The notes under the pieces: generated by a model | The model's input: only the letters and a program-made list of their open reading frames with translations | What the model was told of the DNA's origin: nothing | Database searches by the model: none | Source: Calditrichota bacterium | GTDB taxonomy: Bacteria; Calditrichota; Calditrichia; Calditrichales; J004 | Direction: 5' to 3' | DNA: 52,914 nt | NCBI GenBank assembly: GCA_024277115.1 | Contig: JAJRVW010000008.1 | Coordinates: forward strand, 1-52,914 | Shown here: in pieces, positions 25,394 to 34,669 of the stretch | Numbering within the stretch: the stretch's first letter is position 1 | How the letters are laid out: the number at the start of each line of letters is the position of its first letter | Program-made: the position numbers and the translations under genes

Positions 25394-27904
25394 TTATGGT
25401 TTAATGTTAAAACCGGTTGGCTTTCCCGGCGCATCAAAATCCTGCTCACCCGATTTTGTTATTTTAAAAGTCTGGCTTCCGGCTAAAGTTGTTTCAAAAT
25501 AAAGTACGCCTGTTTTTGTATTTGTATCCACGCCTTTATAATCCCAAAAACGCATATCTGGCTCGGTCACTTTAGAGACTTTATTGCCGCCGTACTCAAT
25601 ATCATAAATTGTGTATGGCTCTAAACCGGTTATAACATGCCGTGTTTCGCCCGTATTATTTAGGCTGTATGTTACAACATTTGTATTGGCGCCGTTTGAC
25701 TGGTTGAACAAGACAGCATAATTCGGCACAGTGCTTTTTTCGCGTACAATAAAAGTGCCGTGCATGCTTGTACCAACTTCAATCAAACTTGTCGTGGTCA
25801 TAGAACTGACTTTGTTTGCATCGGCCGTTTGAAAAACATTTAAATAACGCTCAACCGTGTTATTTTGCTGGGGAATAACCGCCACTTGCCACCGATGTGA
25901 TTTTATCGCCAAATTATGCTGGCGTTTAATAACGTCGGAATCAAACTTGGCAACCCGGGTAACCTCTACATCGATTTGCTTGGGCAATAAGGTTTTTACA
26001 AATGCAACGCCATGTGCATTGGCACCGCCTACATAATCCTCGCCGCCACCATCGCTATCCATTTCTCCACCAGTGCTATTTAGTGCGGTAACAACAATTT
26101 CAGAACCGCTATAACGGTCACCGATGCGATCACCAAGGCCGGAGCCTGTGGTTAAATTTTGGGTCGCGCTATAACTGCTTGCTTCGGGTTTCCAGGGAAC
26201 ATGGTACACCCATTGCGACTTAGAGGGCGCCTCGGCACGGTCGTAAACAATTAAATAATCCGAATCATTTTCCGGATCAGCGCCCGGAAGAAAAACATAG
26301 TCGCGTTGGTGTGAAGCGCCGTTTGATAAAACCCTGTCCCGGTTAGAACGGACATGGTAAAAATATTCGTCTTTTCGTACAATTTGTTCTATGCCGCCCC
26401 AATCAAAATCACCGGTGCCCTCCGCCGCCGCTTGCAACTCATCCGGGGCATCCATTGTTTTATGCGATTTTTCGTGCCCGCCTTCAAAGAAAACCGTATT
26501 GGGTTCGTAGCCGCCATCATACTCGCTTAAATTGCCATAATTTCTGTGCGCCACATGCCGCGTATTTACCAGGGTACCAAATTTTGTAAGCACAAAACCG
26601 GGATAATCTTCCGCGCCGTTATGGCCATCAAAACGAAAATGCCCGTCCATTGCCGCAAATACGCCATCTGCAGGGCTGCTAAATCCTGTACGCGCAAAAA
26701 ACACCCCCAAATTTTTGGCCCATAAGGAATGTGGGAAGTTTAAATCTTCGGGCGTTACTTTGGGAACCACGGTATAAATACCTAGAAGGGGATACAAAAA
26801 TTGGTGTTCATGCGTGGGCCACTCAACCCCATAACGGTCAATCATATCCCTTAATAAACCAGCCTCTTCATCTAGGCCAGCACGGTGCAAAACCCCAGGC
26901 AATAAATAAATCTGCTCGCGCATTGAACGGTGCTGAAAGGATGGATCCGTCGTTTCAGCGCTACCCATACGCATATAGGTGTAAAACTGATCAAAATATT
27001 TATGCGGGTCCATGGCATAGCGCATGAATTTTGGATAGGTTTTTAAAGCATTTCCATCCAACGTGCCACTATTTGATATGTAATCTTCACCGGTTGCCGT
27101 ATGCCAGCCATCCAGGTTGAGCATGTGTGTGCGCGGGTGCCAGCTTGTATAGCCTACCCATTCCGAATAACCGCCATCATTGCCTGCAACAAAATTATGG
27201 GCATCCAAATAACCATAATTCAACATATCATCCTGAAAAGTATCCAGCGTATTGTCTGCATCACTGTCCATCAACCCCGTGCCCCAAAATGGGATGGCTT
27301 GATACCAGGCAAAATTGCCTTCATAATATTTACTGCTAAACATTTGTTCCGGATCAATTGCAGGGTTGCTGATCGACTGATTAAAAACTTTATGCGTAAC
27401 CGTCCGCGTATTCATAATATTGGCAATTTGGCTGCGTTGGCTGCTGGTCTGATAATTCCACGTCCAGTCTACAGTTAATGCCGAAGCGTAAGAAAGTTCA
27501 TCATAAGTTGGAGGCCCCAAACGACGGATGAGGCTGTTTATTGCCCGCTCGGCATATTTATCCAACGAGATGGGATAACTGATTCCGGGAACTGTTCCTA
27601 AAGCAGCGATAAAAGCCTGGTGCAACATCAAGGCGCGCGTCGGATCATGCCCTGCTTCAAAAAGAATATTTGTATCTTCATTGTCGTTTGCGCTGGAGGC
27701 CCAATTTACATAATCCTGATATTTAGCCTGAAAACTATTTTGGATTATCGACTTTATCTCAGGGATCGTATTTTCTGTTAGGTGTAAACGAGGGTGTGTT
27801 CCGTTCTTTAGCGGGCTGCCCTCTTTGGGATCGAGTGCAAAAAGGTGCCCGGAAATAAAAAATGTAAAAATAAAAAATAAAAAATATGTTTTGATATACG
27901 TCAT
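25394..27904 (-). CDS. Secreted heparinase II/III-like polysaccharide lyase
   Basis: The frame is open to 28009, but the ATG at 27904 is the better start. It has a GGA ribosome-binding site and begins a clear signal peptide (MTYIKTYFLFFIFTFF...LFA), giving 836 aa. The N-terminal 400 residues are helical with Trp/Tyr-rich stretches, as in the (alpha/alpha) toroid of alginate and heparinase lyases. From about residue 440, DGHFRFDGHNGAEDYPGFVLT and NTRHVAHRNYG resemble the heparinase II/III beta-sandwich core, with candidate catalytic His and Tyr. No T9SS tail is present, so it is probably periplasmic. In synthesis loci such lyases trim or release the polymer. The subfamily could not be fixed. 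Confidence 0.68.
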   Translation of the reverse strand: MTYIKTYFLFFIFTFFISGHLFALDPKEGSPLKNGTHPRLHLTENTIPEIKSIIQNSFQAKYQDYVNWASSANDNEDTNILFEAGHDPTRALMLHQAFIAALGTVPGISYPISLDKYAERAINSLIRRLGPPTYDELSYASALTVDWTWNYQTSSQRSQIANIMNTRTVTHKVFNQSISNPAIDPEQMFSSKYYEGNFAWYQAIPFWGTGLMDSDADNTLDTFQDDMLNYGYLDAHNFVAGNDGGYSEWVGYTSWHPRTHMLNLDGWHTATGEDYISNSGTLDGNALKTYPKFMRYAMDPHKYFDQFYTYMRMGSAETTDPSFQHRSMREQIYLLPGVLHRAGLDEEAGLLRDMIDRYGVEWPTHEHQFLYPLLGIYTVVPKVTPEDLNFPHSLWAKNLGVFFARTGFSSPADGVFAAMDGHFRFDGHNGAEDYPGFVLTKFGTLVNTRHVAHRNYGNLSEYDGGYEPNTVFFEGGHEKSHKTMDAPDELQAAAEGTGDFDWGGIEQIVRKDEYFYHVRSNRDRVLSNGASHQRDYVFLPGADPENDSDYLIVYDRAEAPSKSQWVYHVPWKPEASSYSATQNLTTGSGLGDRIGDRYSGSEIVVTALNSTGGEMDSDGGGEDYVGGANAHGVAFVKTLLPKQIDVEVTRVAKFDSDVIKRQHNLAIKSHRWQVAVIPQQNNTVERYLNVFQTADANKVSSMTTTSLIEVGTSMHGTFIVREKSTVPNYAVLFNQSNGANTNVVTYSLNNTGETRHVITGLEPYTIYDIEYGGNKVSKVTEPDMRFWDYKGVDTNTKTGVLYFETTLAGSQTFKITKSGEQDFDAPGKPTGFNIKP

Positions 27905-28064
27905 CTTAAATTCCGTTTTTAGGTGGCAAATACACAGATCACTACAATTAAGATGCCAACTTCTAAACGGATGCCGATTGATTGGTATTCCTTTAAAGGT
28001 GTAAGCCATAAAATTGTTTTTGATTCTTTTCTGATTATATGTGTGGGTAATTCGTGCACAAAAA

Positions 28065-29240
28065 TTAATTATTTTTAAATTCCTGAATTAATTGCCCTGC
28101 AAGGTCTGCCGTAAGGCGCGCGTTGTTTTCCCAGGTAAGTTTTAGCAGCACATCTTTACGGGCTTGCGTCCCGATTTTCTTCCTTAAGGATTCGTTTTCC
28201 ATCAATTTTAGTAAATTCGATTTGAGGGAAGCCGCATCGTCCGGTGTAAATAGTTTGCCGTTTTTTTCATCATCGATAATATCTTTAATATTCGGCATGT
28301 CCGGCGCAAGGATGGCTTTTTCCATGGCCATATATTCCAGTATTTTCATGGGCGAAGAATAGGGCGTGGCGTGCGGGCTGATGGCAATATCGAACATGGC
28401 GATATATTTCTGGATTTCAGTATGTTGCACCCGGCCTAAAAAGCGGATGGTCTCTTCGTTGCCTTTTTCTTTATTATAAGCCACAAGCTCGTCATAACTG
28501 GGGCCATCACCAAGAAAAACCATGGCTGCGTTCATTTTTTTTAAATCAATATCTTCAAGAATATTGATCAGTTTATCGATATTATGCCAGGAACGTAAAA
28601 TGCCTACGAACCCAAGGATTGTTTTGCCTTCCAGCCCCAATTCCTTTTTGAGCTGCGATGCATCAAGCTTTGGATCGAAGCGGCTGGCATCGGTCCCATT
28701 GGGCAGAACGGTCACTTTTTTAGTATCAACGCCATAATCGGCAATAATTTGTTTTAAGGGTGACGAGACCACAATTATTTTGGGCGCCGCTTCAAATATT
28801 TTTTGCTCGCCCATTTTAGAAAGACCCGGAAAGTACACTTTTTCCCATTGCCTTTTCTGTATTGGATAGGGCGAGTTCACTTCCAGGATTAACGGCAATC
28901 CTGCTTTTTTTGCCGCCCATAATGCGGAAAAACTAAAATGGGCATAACGGTCATAAATAATATCCGGCTTAAACTCTTTCATCGCCGACATGAGCATGCT
29001 CTTCCCTTTTAGGTTATAAGCAATCTCCGCCAACTCATAAACCGGCTTGGGGATGATATTTTTTATTTTGTCCCATTTGGATTCCCGGGCTTTTTGCGAT
29101 GTCCTGAACTGGGTTTGTTCGCCAACAAGCGAAGCGACCCGGACCTCATGCCCCAAATCTTTTAAACAATTTACGATAGATTGAATATGAATGCCCTCGG
29201 CGCCATCGCCCAGGGTTCGGTGGTGGTAAAGTATGCGCAT
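28065..29240 (-). CDS. GT4 glycosyltransferase
   Basis: This 391-aa GT-B enzyme begins MRILYHHRTLGDGAEGIHI. The linker strand VTVLPNGTDASRFDP leads into the C-terminal domain (ILGFVGILRSWHNIDKLI). The donor-site E-x7-E region is SPHATPYSSPMKILEYMAMEKAIL (about 297-320). It sits 160 bases downstream of the lyase start with its own reading frame. Retaining transfer from a nucleotide sugar is expected; the sugar is unknown. Confidence 0.88.
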   Translation of the reverse strand: MRILYHHRTLGDGAEGIHIQSIVNCLKDLGHEVRVASLVGEQTQFRTSQKARESKWDKIKNIIPKPVYELAEIAYNLKGKSMLMSAMKEFKPDIIYDRYAHFSFSALWAAKKAGLPLILEVNSPYPIQKRQWEKVYFPGLSKMGEQKIFEAAPKIIVVSSPLKQIIADYGVDTKKVTVLPNGTDASRFDPKLDASQLKKELGLEGKTILGFVGILRSWHNIDKLINILEDIDLKKMNAAMVFLGDGPSYDELVAYNKEKGNEETIRFLGRVQHTEIQKYIAMFDIAISPHATPYSSPMKILEYMAMEKAILAPDMPNIKDIIDDEKNGKLFTPDDAASLKSNLLKLMENESLRKKIGTQARKDVLLKLTWENNARLTADLAGQLIQEFKNN

Positions 29241-29263
29241 AAAATTTTTATTGGATTGTTGGA

Positions 29264-29458
29264 TTAATGATAAGCAGGATTGCTAATTTTGGGATTAAAC
29301 TTTATATAATCAATTAATATTTGAAGTTTTGTTAATTGCCTTTGACAATCTGATATGAAATTTTTTAAGAATTTGAGGAGAAATTTTAACCAATAATTAC
29401 TCGCAGATTCCTTCAAGCAAAAACTTGCTATATATGACAAAGTTAGTAAATTTTCTGA
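29264..29458 (-). pseudogene. Possible relic of a four-helix-bundle protein
   Basis: Directly after the stop of the hypothetical gene upstream, the minus strand keeps an open frame of about 64 codons without a start. It reads ...SYIASFCLKESASNYWLKFLLKF... to a TAA at 29264. The spacing of 'KES-x-x-YWL' and the helix that follows resembles the C-terminal half of the small four-helix-bundle (S23-like) proteins often found in such clusters. The N-terminal half is missing. It could be a coincidental open frame in AT-rich DNA. Confidence 0.35.
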
Positions 29459-29460
29459 GG

Positions 29461-30021
29461 TTATTTTTTAAACCCTCTCCAAATATATTCAATTACAACA
29501 TATTTAATAAAAGAATAAAGTAACCAGATAGGTAATATTCCTTTGTAAAGTATGTTAAATAAATATTTAAATAGTGCGATAGACGGGAATTTCGGTTTTA
29601 CAATGTTTAGTTTTGGACCGCCTCTTTTTGTGACAGGAAAGTAATAATGACTGCCAAATTCTCCTGCAAAGAGCAAATTATTATAACCCAAATTTGATAG
29701 GCTGTCATTTATATTACTATATAACGAATCCGTTATTAAATCGAGTGAATTCACATAATTACCATTTGCAAAAAAAAGAAACTTTTTATCACTAAGCATA
29801 TCAATTTCATGATATGTAATTTTAGTATCTTTATTTATCCTTTTTAAAAGGTTAATAATTTTTTGTCTTTCATTTTTTAAACTAAAATATTCCTTTTTCA
29901 TTTTAGAATATACTTTTAACTCAGGCTTTAAGCTCGTATTGTATTCAATGATAGCAACAATTATTGTAGCAATTATACTTATTATAATTGTTATTCGATA
30001 GAAACCTTTTTCATAGTTCAT
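29461..30021 (-). CDS. Hypothetical membrane protein with two transmembrane segments
   Basis: I do not recognise this 186-aa protein. A hydrophobic segment at 10-27 (ITIIISIIATIIVAIIEY) is followed by a charged, probably coiled-coil stretch (35-66, MKKEYFSLKNERQKIINLLKR), a soluble middle part and a C-terminal hydrophobic segment near 150-175. This layout is loosely like small chain-length-determinant or tethering proteins, but no family motif is visible. Its base composition is clearly more AT-rich than the flanking glycosyltransferase genes, and it lies next to a probable gene relic, which suggests later acquisition. Confidence 0.5.
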   Translation of the reverse strand: MNYEKGFYRITIIISIIATIIVAIIEYNTSLKPELKVYSKMKKEYFSLKNERQKIINLLKRINKDTKITYHEIDMLSDKKFLFFANGNYVNSLDLITDSLYSNINDSLSNLGYNNLLFAGEFGSHYYFPVTKRGGPKLNIVKPKFPSIALFKYLFNILYKGILPIWLLYSFIKYVVIEYIWRGFKK

Positions 30022-30102
30022 ATAATGGTTCCTTACATTTGGCCAATCTTAAAGCCGTTGGATATTCATAATTTAATGAACTAAAATCTTCTATTATGGT
30101 TC

Positions 30103-31173
30103 TCAAGCCTTCTTTATCAGCTCGATTTCGGTTTTAATTGTATCCGGGATGGGTGGGGCTTTCAGGGTTTTTTTTATTTCTTCAAGATTATCCACCGTAT
30201 GCAACATCACCTTTGCCATATCATCAATATTTTGGTTTTCATATTTAATGACCCCTTCCGGGCGTGAACCATTTTCACAGGCTACAACAGGTGTATTTAA
30301 CGAGAGTGATTCTAAAACAGAGCTTGAGACACCATCCTTAAACGGCGTACGCAGATAAAAAGTGGATTTAGACAAAAGTGTCAAAAACTGGTCATGGTCC
30401 ATATCGCCGGCAAAATGAACGGCATCAATAAAGCCCAACTCGGTCATCTGCTTTTTTATATCGTCTGAGCCTAAAGTTTGCCCCATCATAATCAAGCGGC
30501 TGTCCGGTTTCTCTTTATGGAATTTAGCAAAAGCCTTGACCATATCTTCCAGAAAAAACTCCGGACGGTAAGCGGCGTAACAAACGATGGCCGGAAAATG
30601 ATTCGCAAAAATTTCATTTAATTCATCCGAAAGAGGTTGCTCTTCGAACTGCATATACTGCGTACTAAAGGCCTGGATGGGCACTATCTTTTTATCCTTC
30701 ACGCCATAGGTCATAATATTATCTTTAACAGCCTGGTTATTACACACAATATATTTTGCCGCTCTAAAAATATATTTATAAACCGGTGTTAATTTGGGTG
30801 CTCTGTGTTTGGGAAAATAAAGTTGCACGGGCCCGGCATGGAAAGTAATCACCGGACGGCGGAACGTAAGTAAACTGATTGTTAAAGATAAAAATGTTAA
30901 AATAAACCCCTTGGGCGAATCACCATTTAAGTGGTGGTGGATCAAAAAACCTTTTAAGCGAAAACGCAGCACTTTTTTTACATAATCCAGGCTGCCAAGC
31001 ACAGGCACAAAATCCGCATCGGTTATATAGCGCCCTTTGCCGATATTTAACACCTCGCACACATCGCCGTTTTTCTCCATCTCCTGCTTTAAAAAATATA
31101 CACGCATGCCCCATCCTGCCCGTGGCGGCGGATAAGAGGTTATATGCAAAACTTTCGTCGGTTTAGTCGCCAC
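30103..31173 (-). CDS. GT4-like glycosyltransferase
   Basis: This 356-aa GT-B enzyme starts KVLHITSYPPPRAGWGMRVYFL. The first domain ends near KIVPIQAFSTQYMQF, and the second contains SRLIMMGQTLGSDD and the donor motif TPFKDGVSSSVLESLSLNTPVV with its glutamates. It starts with GTG, overlapping the TAG stop of the heparinase C-terminal fragment (TAGTG), so it is translationally coupled to that gene. The same coupling occurs between flippase and reductase at 3687. Sugar specificity is unknown. Confidence 0.84.
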   Translation of the reverse strand: MATKPTKVLHITSYPPPRAGWGMRVYFLKQEMEKNGDVCEVLNIGKGRYITDADFVPVLGSLDYVKKVLRFRLKGFLIHHHLNGDSPKGFILTFLSLTISLLTFRRPVITFHAGPVQLYFPKHRAPKLTPVYKYIFRAAKYIVCNNQAVKDNIMTYGVKDKKIVPIQAFSTQYMQFEEQPLSDELNEIFANHFPAIVCYAAYRPEFFLEDMVKAFAKFHKEKPDSRLIMMGQTLGSDDIKKQMTELGFIDAVHFAGDMDHDQFLTLLSKSTFYLRTPFKDGVSSSVLESLSLNTPVVACENGSRPEGVIKYENQNIDDMAKVMLHTVDNLEEIKKTLKAPPIPDTIKTEIELIKKA

Positions 31174-31613
31174 TATTGCTCTCCCTGTTCCATTTCAAAA
31201 AAATATTGTGATGATTTATTTTCCATACCATTTTTTGTGATGGTTTTTAAGTTAAAAACCGCCAGTTTCTTTTTATCATTTTGGGTTGTAATTACAATAT
31301 CGCCCATCAGTTCGTAGCCCTGCGTTGCCAGGACTTTTTTCTCATCTTTGTACAAATGGATTTTATATCTGCTCGTTGAATTGGCGACGATTAAATCCGC
31401 ACCTTCAGCTTTCACTTCCAATTTATCGGTGATATTCTTTGGATTGGGCACATATACCGTCACTATTTTTAAGGGTAGTTCCGATTTGATCTCTGCCGAA
31501 ACCACCGTTGCCGGTTGAATGGCGCGGTAGGTTGGCGAAATCCAGCCATCTCCGGCATGCTCTCCGCCTTTGGCCGCTGCAAGCTTGATCGGCGCGTCAT
31601 TGAAGGTAACCAT
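31173..31613 (-). CDS. C-terminal fragment of the heparinase II/III-like protein (frameshifted)
   Basis: These 146 codons continue the protein at 31622-33538 in another frame. The first ATG (31613) is internal. Upstream in the same frame one reads ...AIAAQGKNSTLDIH, joining onto the end of the upstream frame at an A5 run on the coding strand (31657-31661). GDGWISPTYRAIQPATVV is the usual late beta-sandwich stretch of heparinase II/III proteins ('GW.S..Y....P'). One extra base in the A run would give a single protein of about 788 aa. It is therefore unlikely to be an independent gene. Confidence 0.8.
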   Translation of the reverse strand: MVTFNDAPIKLAAAKGGEHAGDGWISPTYRAIQPATVVSAEIKSELPLKIVTVYVPNPKNITDKLEVKAEGADLIVANSTSRYKIHLYKDEKKVLATQGYELMGDIVITTQNDKKKLAVFNLKTITKNGMENKSSQYFFEMEQGEQ

Positions 31614-31621
31614 GTGAATGT

Positions 31622-33538
31622 CTAAAGTTGAGTTTTTCCCTTGTGCGGCAATCGCATTTTTGATTTGTTTAAAGTGACCTCAATATCGCTGTTAAAATGG
31701 AAGTGTGGTTTTATAGAATGTGTTTTATCCACAGAATCAGCTGAATAAATTTCATCAAAAACAATCCAGAATTTCTGATCAACAAAAGCAAAATGCCTGC
31801 GATGTATAGGTTTTCCCTCTTGGCGGGAATACCCATAATGTTCGGCACAGACCCCTTTTATCAAATGCCCGTCACGTTTTTGCAAAACCTTAAATTTTGG
31901 CGCATGGCTCCATACTAAAATCCCACCTTGCTTGGCCTGCGATTCGCCATTGATCTCGATCGTGTTATGAGCGGCCGTACTACGGAAATAACAATGCCAG
32001 TCAAAATCGCCGCGATAATTTGAAAAGCCCGGGTCCACCAGATACGAATCGCCAAAAGCCGCAAGTTCAATTGCCAAAAGATCGGCATGGCCATGTGCCG
32101 CCGAGGGTGTCTCGTCATAAAAAACCCCGTGGGCGATTGGGCCGCTATCCATGTGCGCATAATGGCTGGCATTTTCATATCCGGAGCGGAAGATTGAATA
32201 GCCGCATTCATCCATAAAAATCGTCTTGTCTTTTGGCGCTTCACTTTCCAGTTTTTCATATTTTTTTTGCCCGTCTCCGTCCAACATCCAAAAAGCTTCT
32301 TCCTGATATTTCTGTGATGTAAATTTCATGTCCGGCCGGTTAAACCAAATCGCGCCCATCGTTTGGCAGGAAAGGAAATTCCAGTTTGTCGGTTGGCGGA
32401 AATATATGGAGCGTGCATCGTCTATATCGCCCATATAGGGCAAGGTACCGTCCGGCTTGGTCATAACCATGGCAAATTCCAATGCCTTTTCCACACGATT
32501 GCAAACTTTTGGTGGCACGGATTCCCCATTTAAGTTTTTTAAGGCGATGGCCTGTAAATAAAAGCCCAAGGTAAAATGATGATAAAAAGTGGCCTGCTCC
32601 ACAGATGCGCCATCGGAATGAAATTGTTTTTCCACCTGATCGACCAATATGTCCCAGGCTTGTTTTTCCCATTTGGCCGCATCCTTAAATCCGGGAAACA
32701 AATATCCCACCATAAACAACCCGGCCGTTTCACCAATTAAATGATTGTAAGGGCTAAAATAAATTGAGAGGTTTTCCGACAGATATGCGCCACATAAATA
32801 TAAAAGCCGTATAATGGTTTTTACAACCTTGGCATCACGGTTTTTTCCCGCCATATAAAAATGCAAGGCCCAAACCAAAGCCGTTGCCCTCACGCCAACC
32901 TCCAAAGCGCTGGCCCAGGCAACACCACGTTTATAGGGATTTTTTTCATCCCAATCCAAAATCAGGTCATCAAATTTAGTTTTATATTTTTCATCTTCAG
33001 AAAGATAGTACGCCTTGGAAAGTTCGATCAAATATTGCAGGCGGTTAACTTCCCAAACGTGTTTTATATCCCCGGCATTTTTATTGGTAAAAATATTTAT
33101 ATTCCGGTAAAACCCTTCGGGATATTTATTGAGCGAAACCGGATCGGATTGCCAGGGAATGGGATCGGGCAGCGTAAATTTTACACCTAAAAAAGCAAAT
33201 TCGTTTTTTAAAAACGCATCTGCCCTTTTTAGCGACTCTTCATACTCTGCGGGAAACTCACTGTTAAAACGGTTGCGTTTCGCGTCATCCAGGGGGGAAG
33301 AAATTGTGCGTATAAAATCTTTTGAACTGAACAGGCCATCCAAATCGCCTTCCTGATATTTCTGAAAAAGATGTGTGGCATTCTTCCCAAAAAAATTAAA
33401 ATCCGGGTTTAGTACTTGTTTCAGTTCATTTTCTGCATTGGCCTTTTCACGGCGGATACGGATTTGCTCCATTACCCGAAAACGTAGCTCGGCAAATGAC
33501 ATGCGAAATATTTTTTTAAATTTTGATGCTAAGGCCAT
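31622..33538 (-). CDS. Heparinase II/III-family protein, main part (frameshifted near its C-terminus)
   Basis: This is a 638-aa frame with no signal peptide. The N-terminal MSFAELRFRVMEQIRIRREK and a toroid of helices (SLNKYPEGFYRNINIF, HLIGETAGLFMVGYLFP, GASVEQATFYHHFTLGFYL) are followed by the beta-sandwich lyase core ETPSAAHGHADLLAIELA and YRGDFDWHCYFRSTAAHNTIEING, which is typical of heparinase II/III proteins in exopolysaccharide loci. The frame ends at a TAG shortly after HFHFNSDIEVTLNKSK, where related proteins continue for about 150 residues; that missing part is at 31173-31613. Lacking a signal peptide, it may act inside the cell or use another export route. Confidence 0.83.
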   Translation of the reverse strand: MALASKFKKIFRMSFAELRFRVMEQIRIRREKANAENELKQVLNPDFNFFGKNATHLFQKYQEGDLDGLFSSKDFIRTISSPLDDAKRNRFNSEFPAEYEESLKRADAFLKNEFAFLGVKFTLPDPIPWQSDPVSLNKYPEGFYRNINIFTNKNAGDIKHVWEVNRLQYLIELSKAYYLSEDEKYKTKFDDLILDWDEKNPYKRGVAWASALEVGVRATALVWALHFYMAGKNRDAKVVKTIIRLLYLCGAYLSENLSIYFSPYNHLIGETAGLFMVGYLFPGFKDAAKWEKQAWDILVDQVEKQFHSDGASVEQATFYHHFTLGFYLQAIALKNLNGESVPPKVCNRVEKALEFAMVMTKPDGTLPYMGDIDDARSIYFRQPTNWNFLSCQTMGAIWFNRPDMKFTSQKYQEEAFWMLDGDGQKKYEKLESEAPKDKTIFMDECGYSIFRSGYENASHYAHMDSGPIAHGVFYDETPSAAHGHADLLAIELAAFGDSYLVDPGFSNYRGDFDWHCYFRSTAAHNTIEINGESQAKQGGILVWSHAPKFKVLQKRDGHLIKGVCAEHYGYSRQEGKPIHRRHFAFVDQKFWIVFDEIYSADSVDKTHSIKPHFHFNSDIEVTLNKSKMRLPHKGKTQL

Positions 33539-33575
33539 AAATTGATCGGTTTGTTTTGGATTTGATTGAAAAGGG

Positions 33576-34613
33576 TTAAACTATCTTTTTTAACTTGCCC
33601 ATCGTCTTATAAACGACCCAGCGGTTGTACAGGCTGGAAAGAAAAGATTGCTCCCAATAGCGGGCGCTTTTCCCCAAGTGATTTATAATATGGGTCATTA
33701 AATAAATCTTAAAAAGCGGTTCGTCTTTAATTTTAACATTGCCGTAGCCGCGCAAAAATTCGGACTTTAAATAACGGATAAATTTGGTTTGAAAGGTTGG
33801 CTTAAATCCCAGCAAGGTCAATTGATGATAAAAGCGGGTCAAATCTTTATAAGGCGAGCCACTTAAGCGTTTTGTAAAATCCAAAACCGTGACTTTGTTT
33901 TCATTATAAAGAACATTGGAAAGCGAGAGGTCCGAATGAAGGTAACACCTAAGATGGCGCTCATCGCCCACCTTTTCCCACAATCCGGCCAGATAATTAT
34001 TAACCCGTTGGCGCATCTTTTCATCAAAGCCAATATTAGTCTTTTCAATAATCCTGTCCATACGCAGGTTGACATAATCATTAATAAAGCTTTGACTAAT
34101 CTCCTCACTGCCCTTTTCATCATCAACAGGAACGGTTTGAAAATACCTGAGCCAACCACCAACCAGGGAAATCATCTCCATAATAACCGTTTGGGCACGC
34201 GGCGATGGAAACATCTGTGCGGTTTTATTAAGATAGATGCTTATATCATATCCTTTGCTCTCTTTGCTGATCAGGATATTATTTTCAGCATCCATATAAA
34301 GCGGTTCTATAACATTATATTTTTCACTTTTTTCAAATTTCTCCCACCAGAACAGGGTTGTTTCATAATCCCGAACCGTAAGTTCCGGATTGTTTTGGTG
34401 TGTATTAGTTGTATTTAGCTTTAAGTAAATATTAAAGCTGTCGGCATTATTAAACAGGAGCCTTATTTTATACACAATGGATAAAGGCCGTTTTAAGACT
34501 TCAAGGATTTTATAACCCGAAATATCATAACCCTTCTTTTTTGCCAAATCATCGATTGCCGTTTTAATACGATCGGCAAAGTTATCGGGCTTTGTAGATT
34601 GTGCCTTACTCAT
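33576..34613 (-). CDS. Aminoglycoside-phosphotransferase-like kinase
   Basis: This 345-aa protein has the APH/choline-kinase fold. The catalytic loop is HSDLSLSN (H226, D228, N233) and the magnesium-binding VLDF has D245. The N-lobe contains the ATP-binding strand NIYLKLN near 61-67. Kinases of this type in polysaccharide loci phosphorylate sugars, lipids or small alcohols. It lies between the broken deacetylase and the heparinase-like gene, all on the same strand. Substrate unknown; an antibiotic-resistance role is unlikely here. Confidence 0.78.
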   Translation of the reverse strand: MSKAQSTKPDNFADRIKTAIDDLAKKKGYDISGYKILEVLKRPLSIVYKIRLLFNNADSFNIYLKLNTTNTHQNNPELTVRDYETTLFWWEKFEKSEKYNVIEPLYMDAENNILISKESKGYDISIYLNKTAQMFPSPRAQTVIMEMISLVGGWLRYFQTVPVDDEKGSEEISQSFINDYVNLRMDRIIEKTNIGFDEKMRQRVNNYLAGLWEKVGDERHLRCYLHSDLSLSNVLYNENKVTVLDFTKRLSGSPYKDLTRFYHQLTLLGFKPTFQTKFIRYLKSEFLRGYGNVKIKDEPLFKIYLMTHIINHLGKSARYWEQSFLSSLYNRWVVYKTMGKLKKIV

Positions 34614-34669
34614 GTATGCCAGCTTCCTGGTTCGGGTTGGGGATAATGGGCGTATGTATTGCCATAGAT

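Noticed and set aside
25784-28009. Start of the secreted lyase at 28009
   Set aside because: The extra 35 residues are Cys/His-rich and hide the signal peptide; the ATG at 27904 has a better ribosome-binding site and begins the signal peptide.
31173-31613. Independent 146-aa gene
   Set aside because: Its reading frame continues upstream past the ATG and joins the heparinase C-terminus after a one-base repair.
33576-34613. Aminoglycoside resistance gene
   Set aside because: The APH fold is shared by many sugar and lipid kinases; its place inside a glycan operon makes resistance unlikely.
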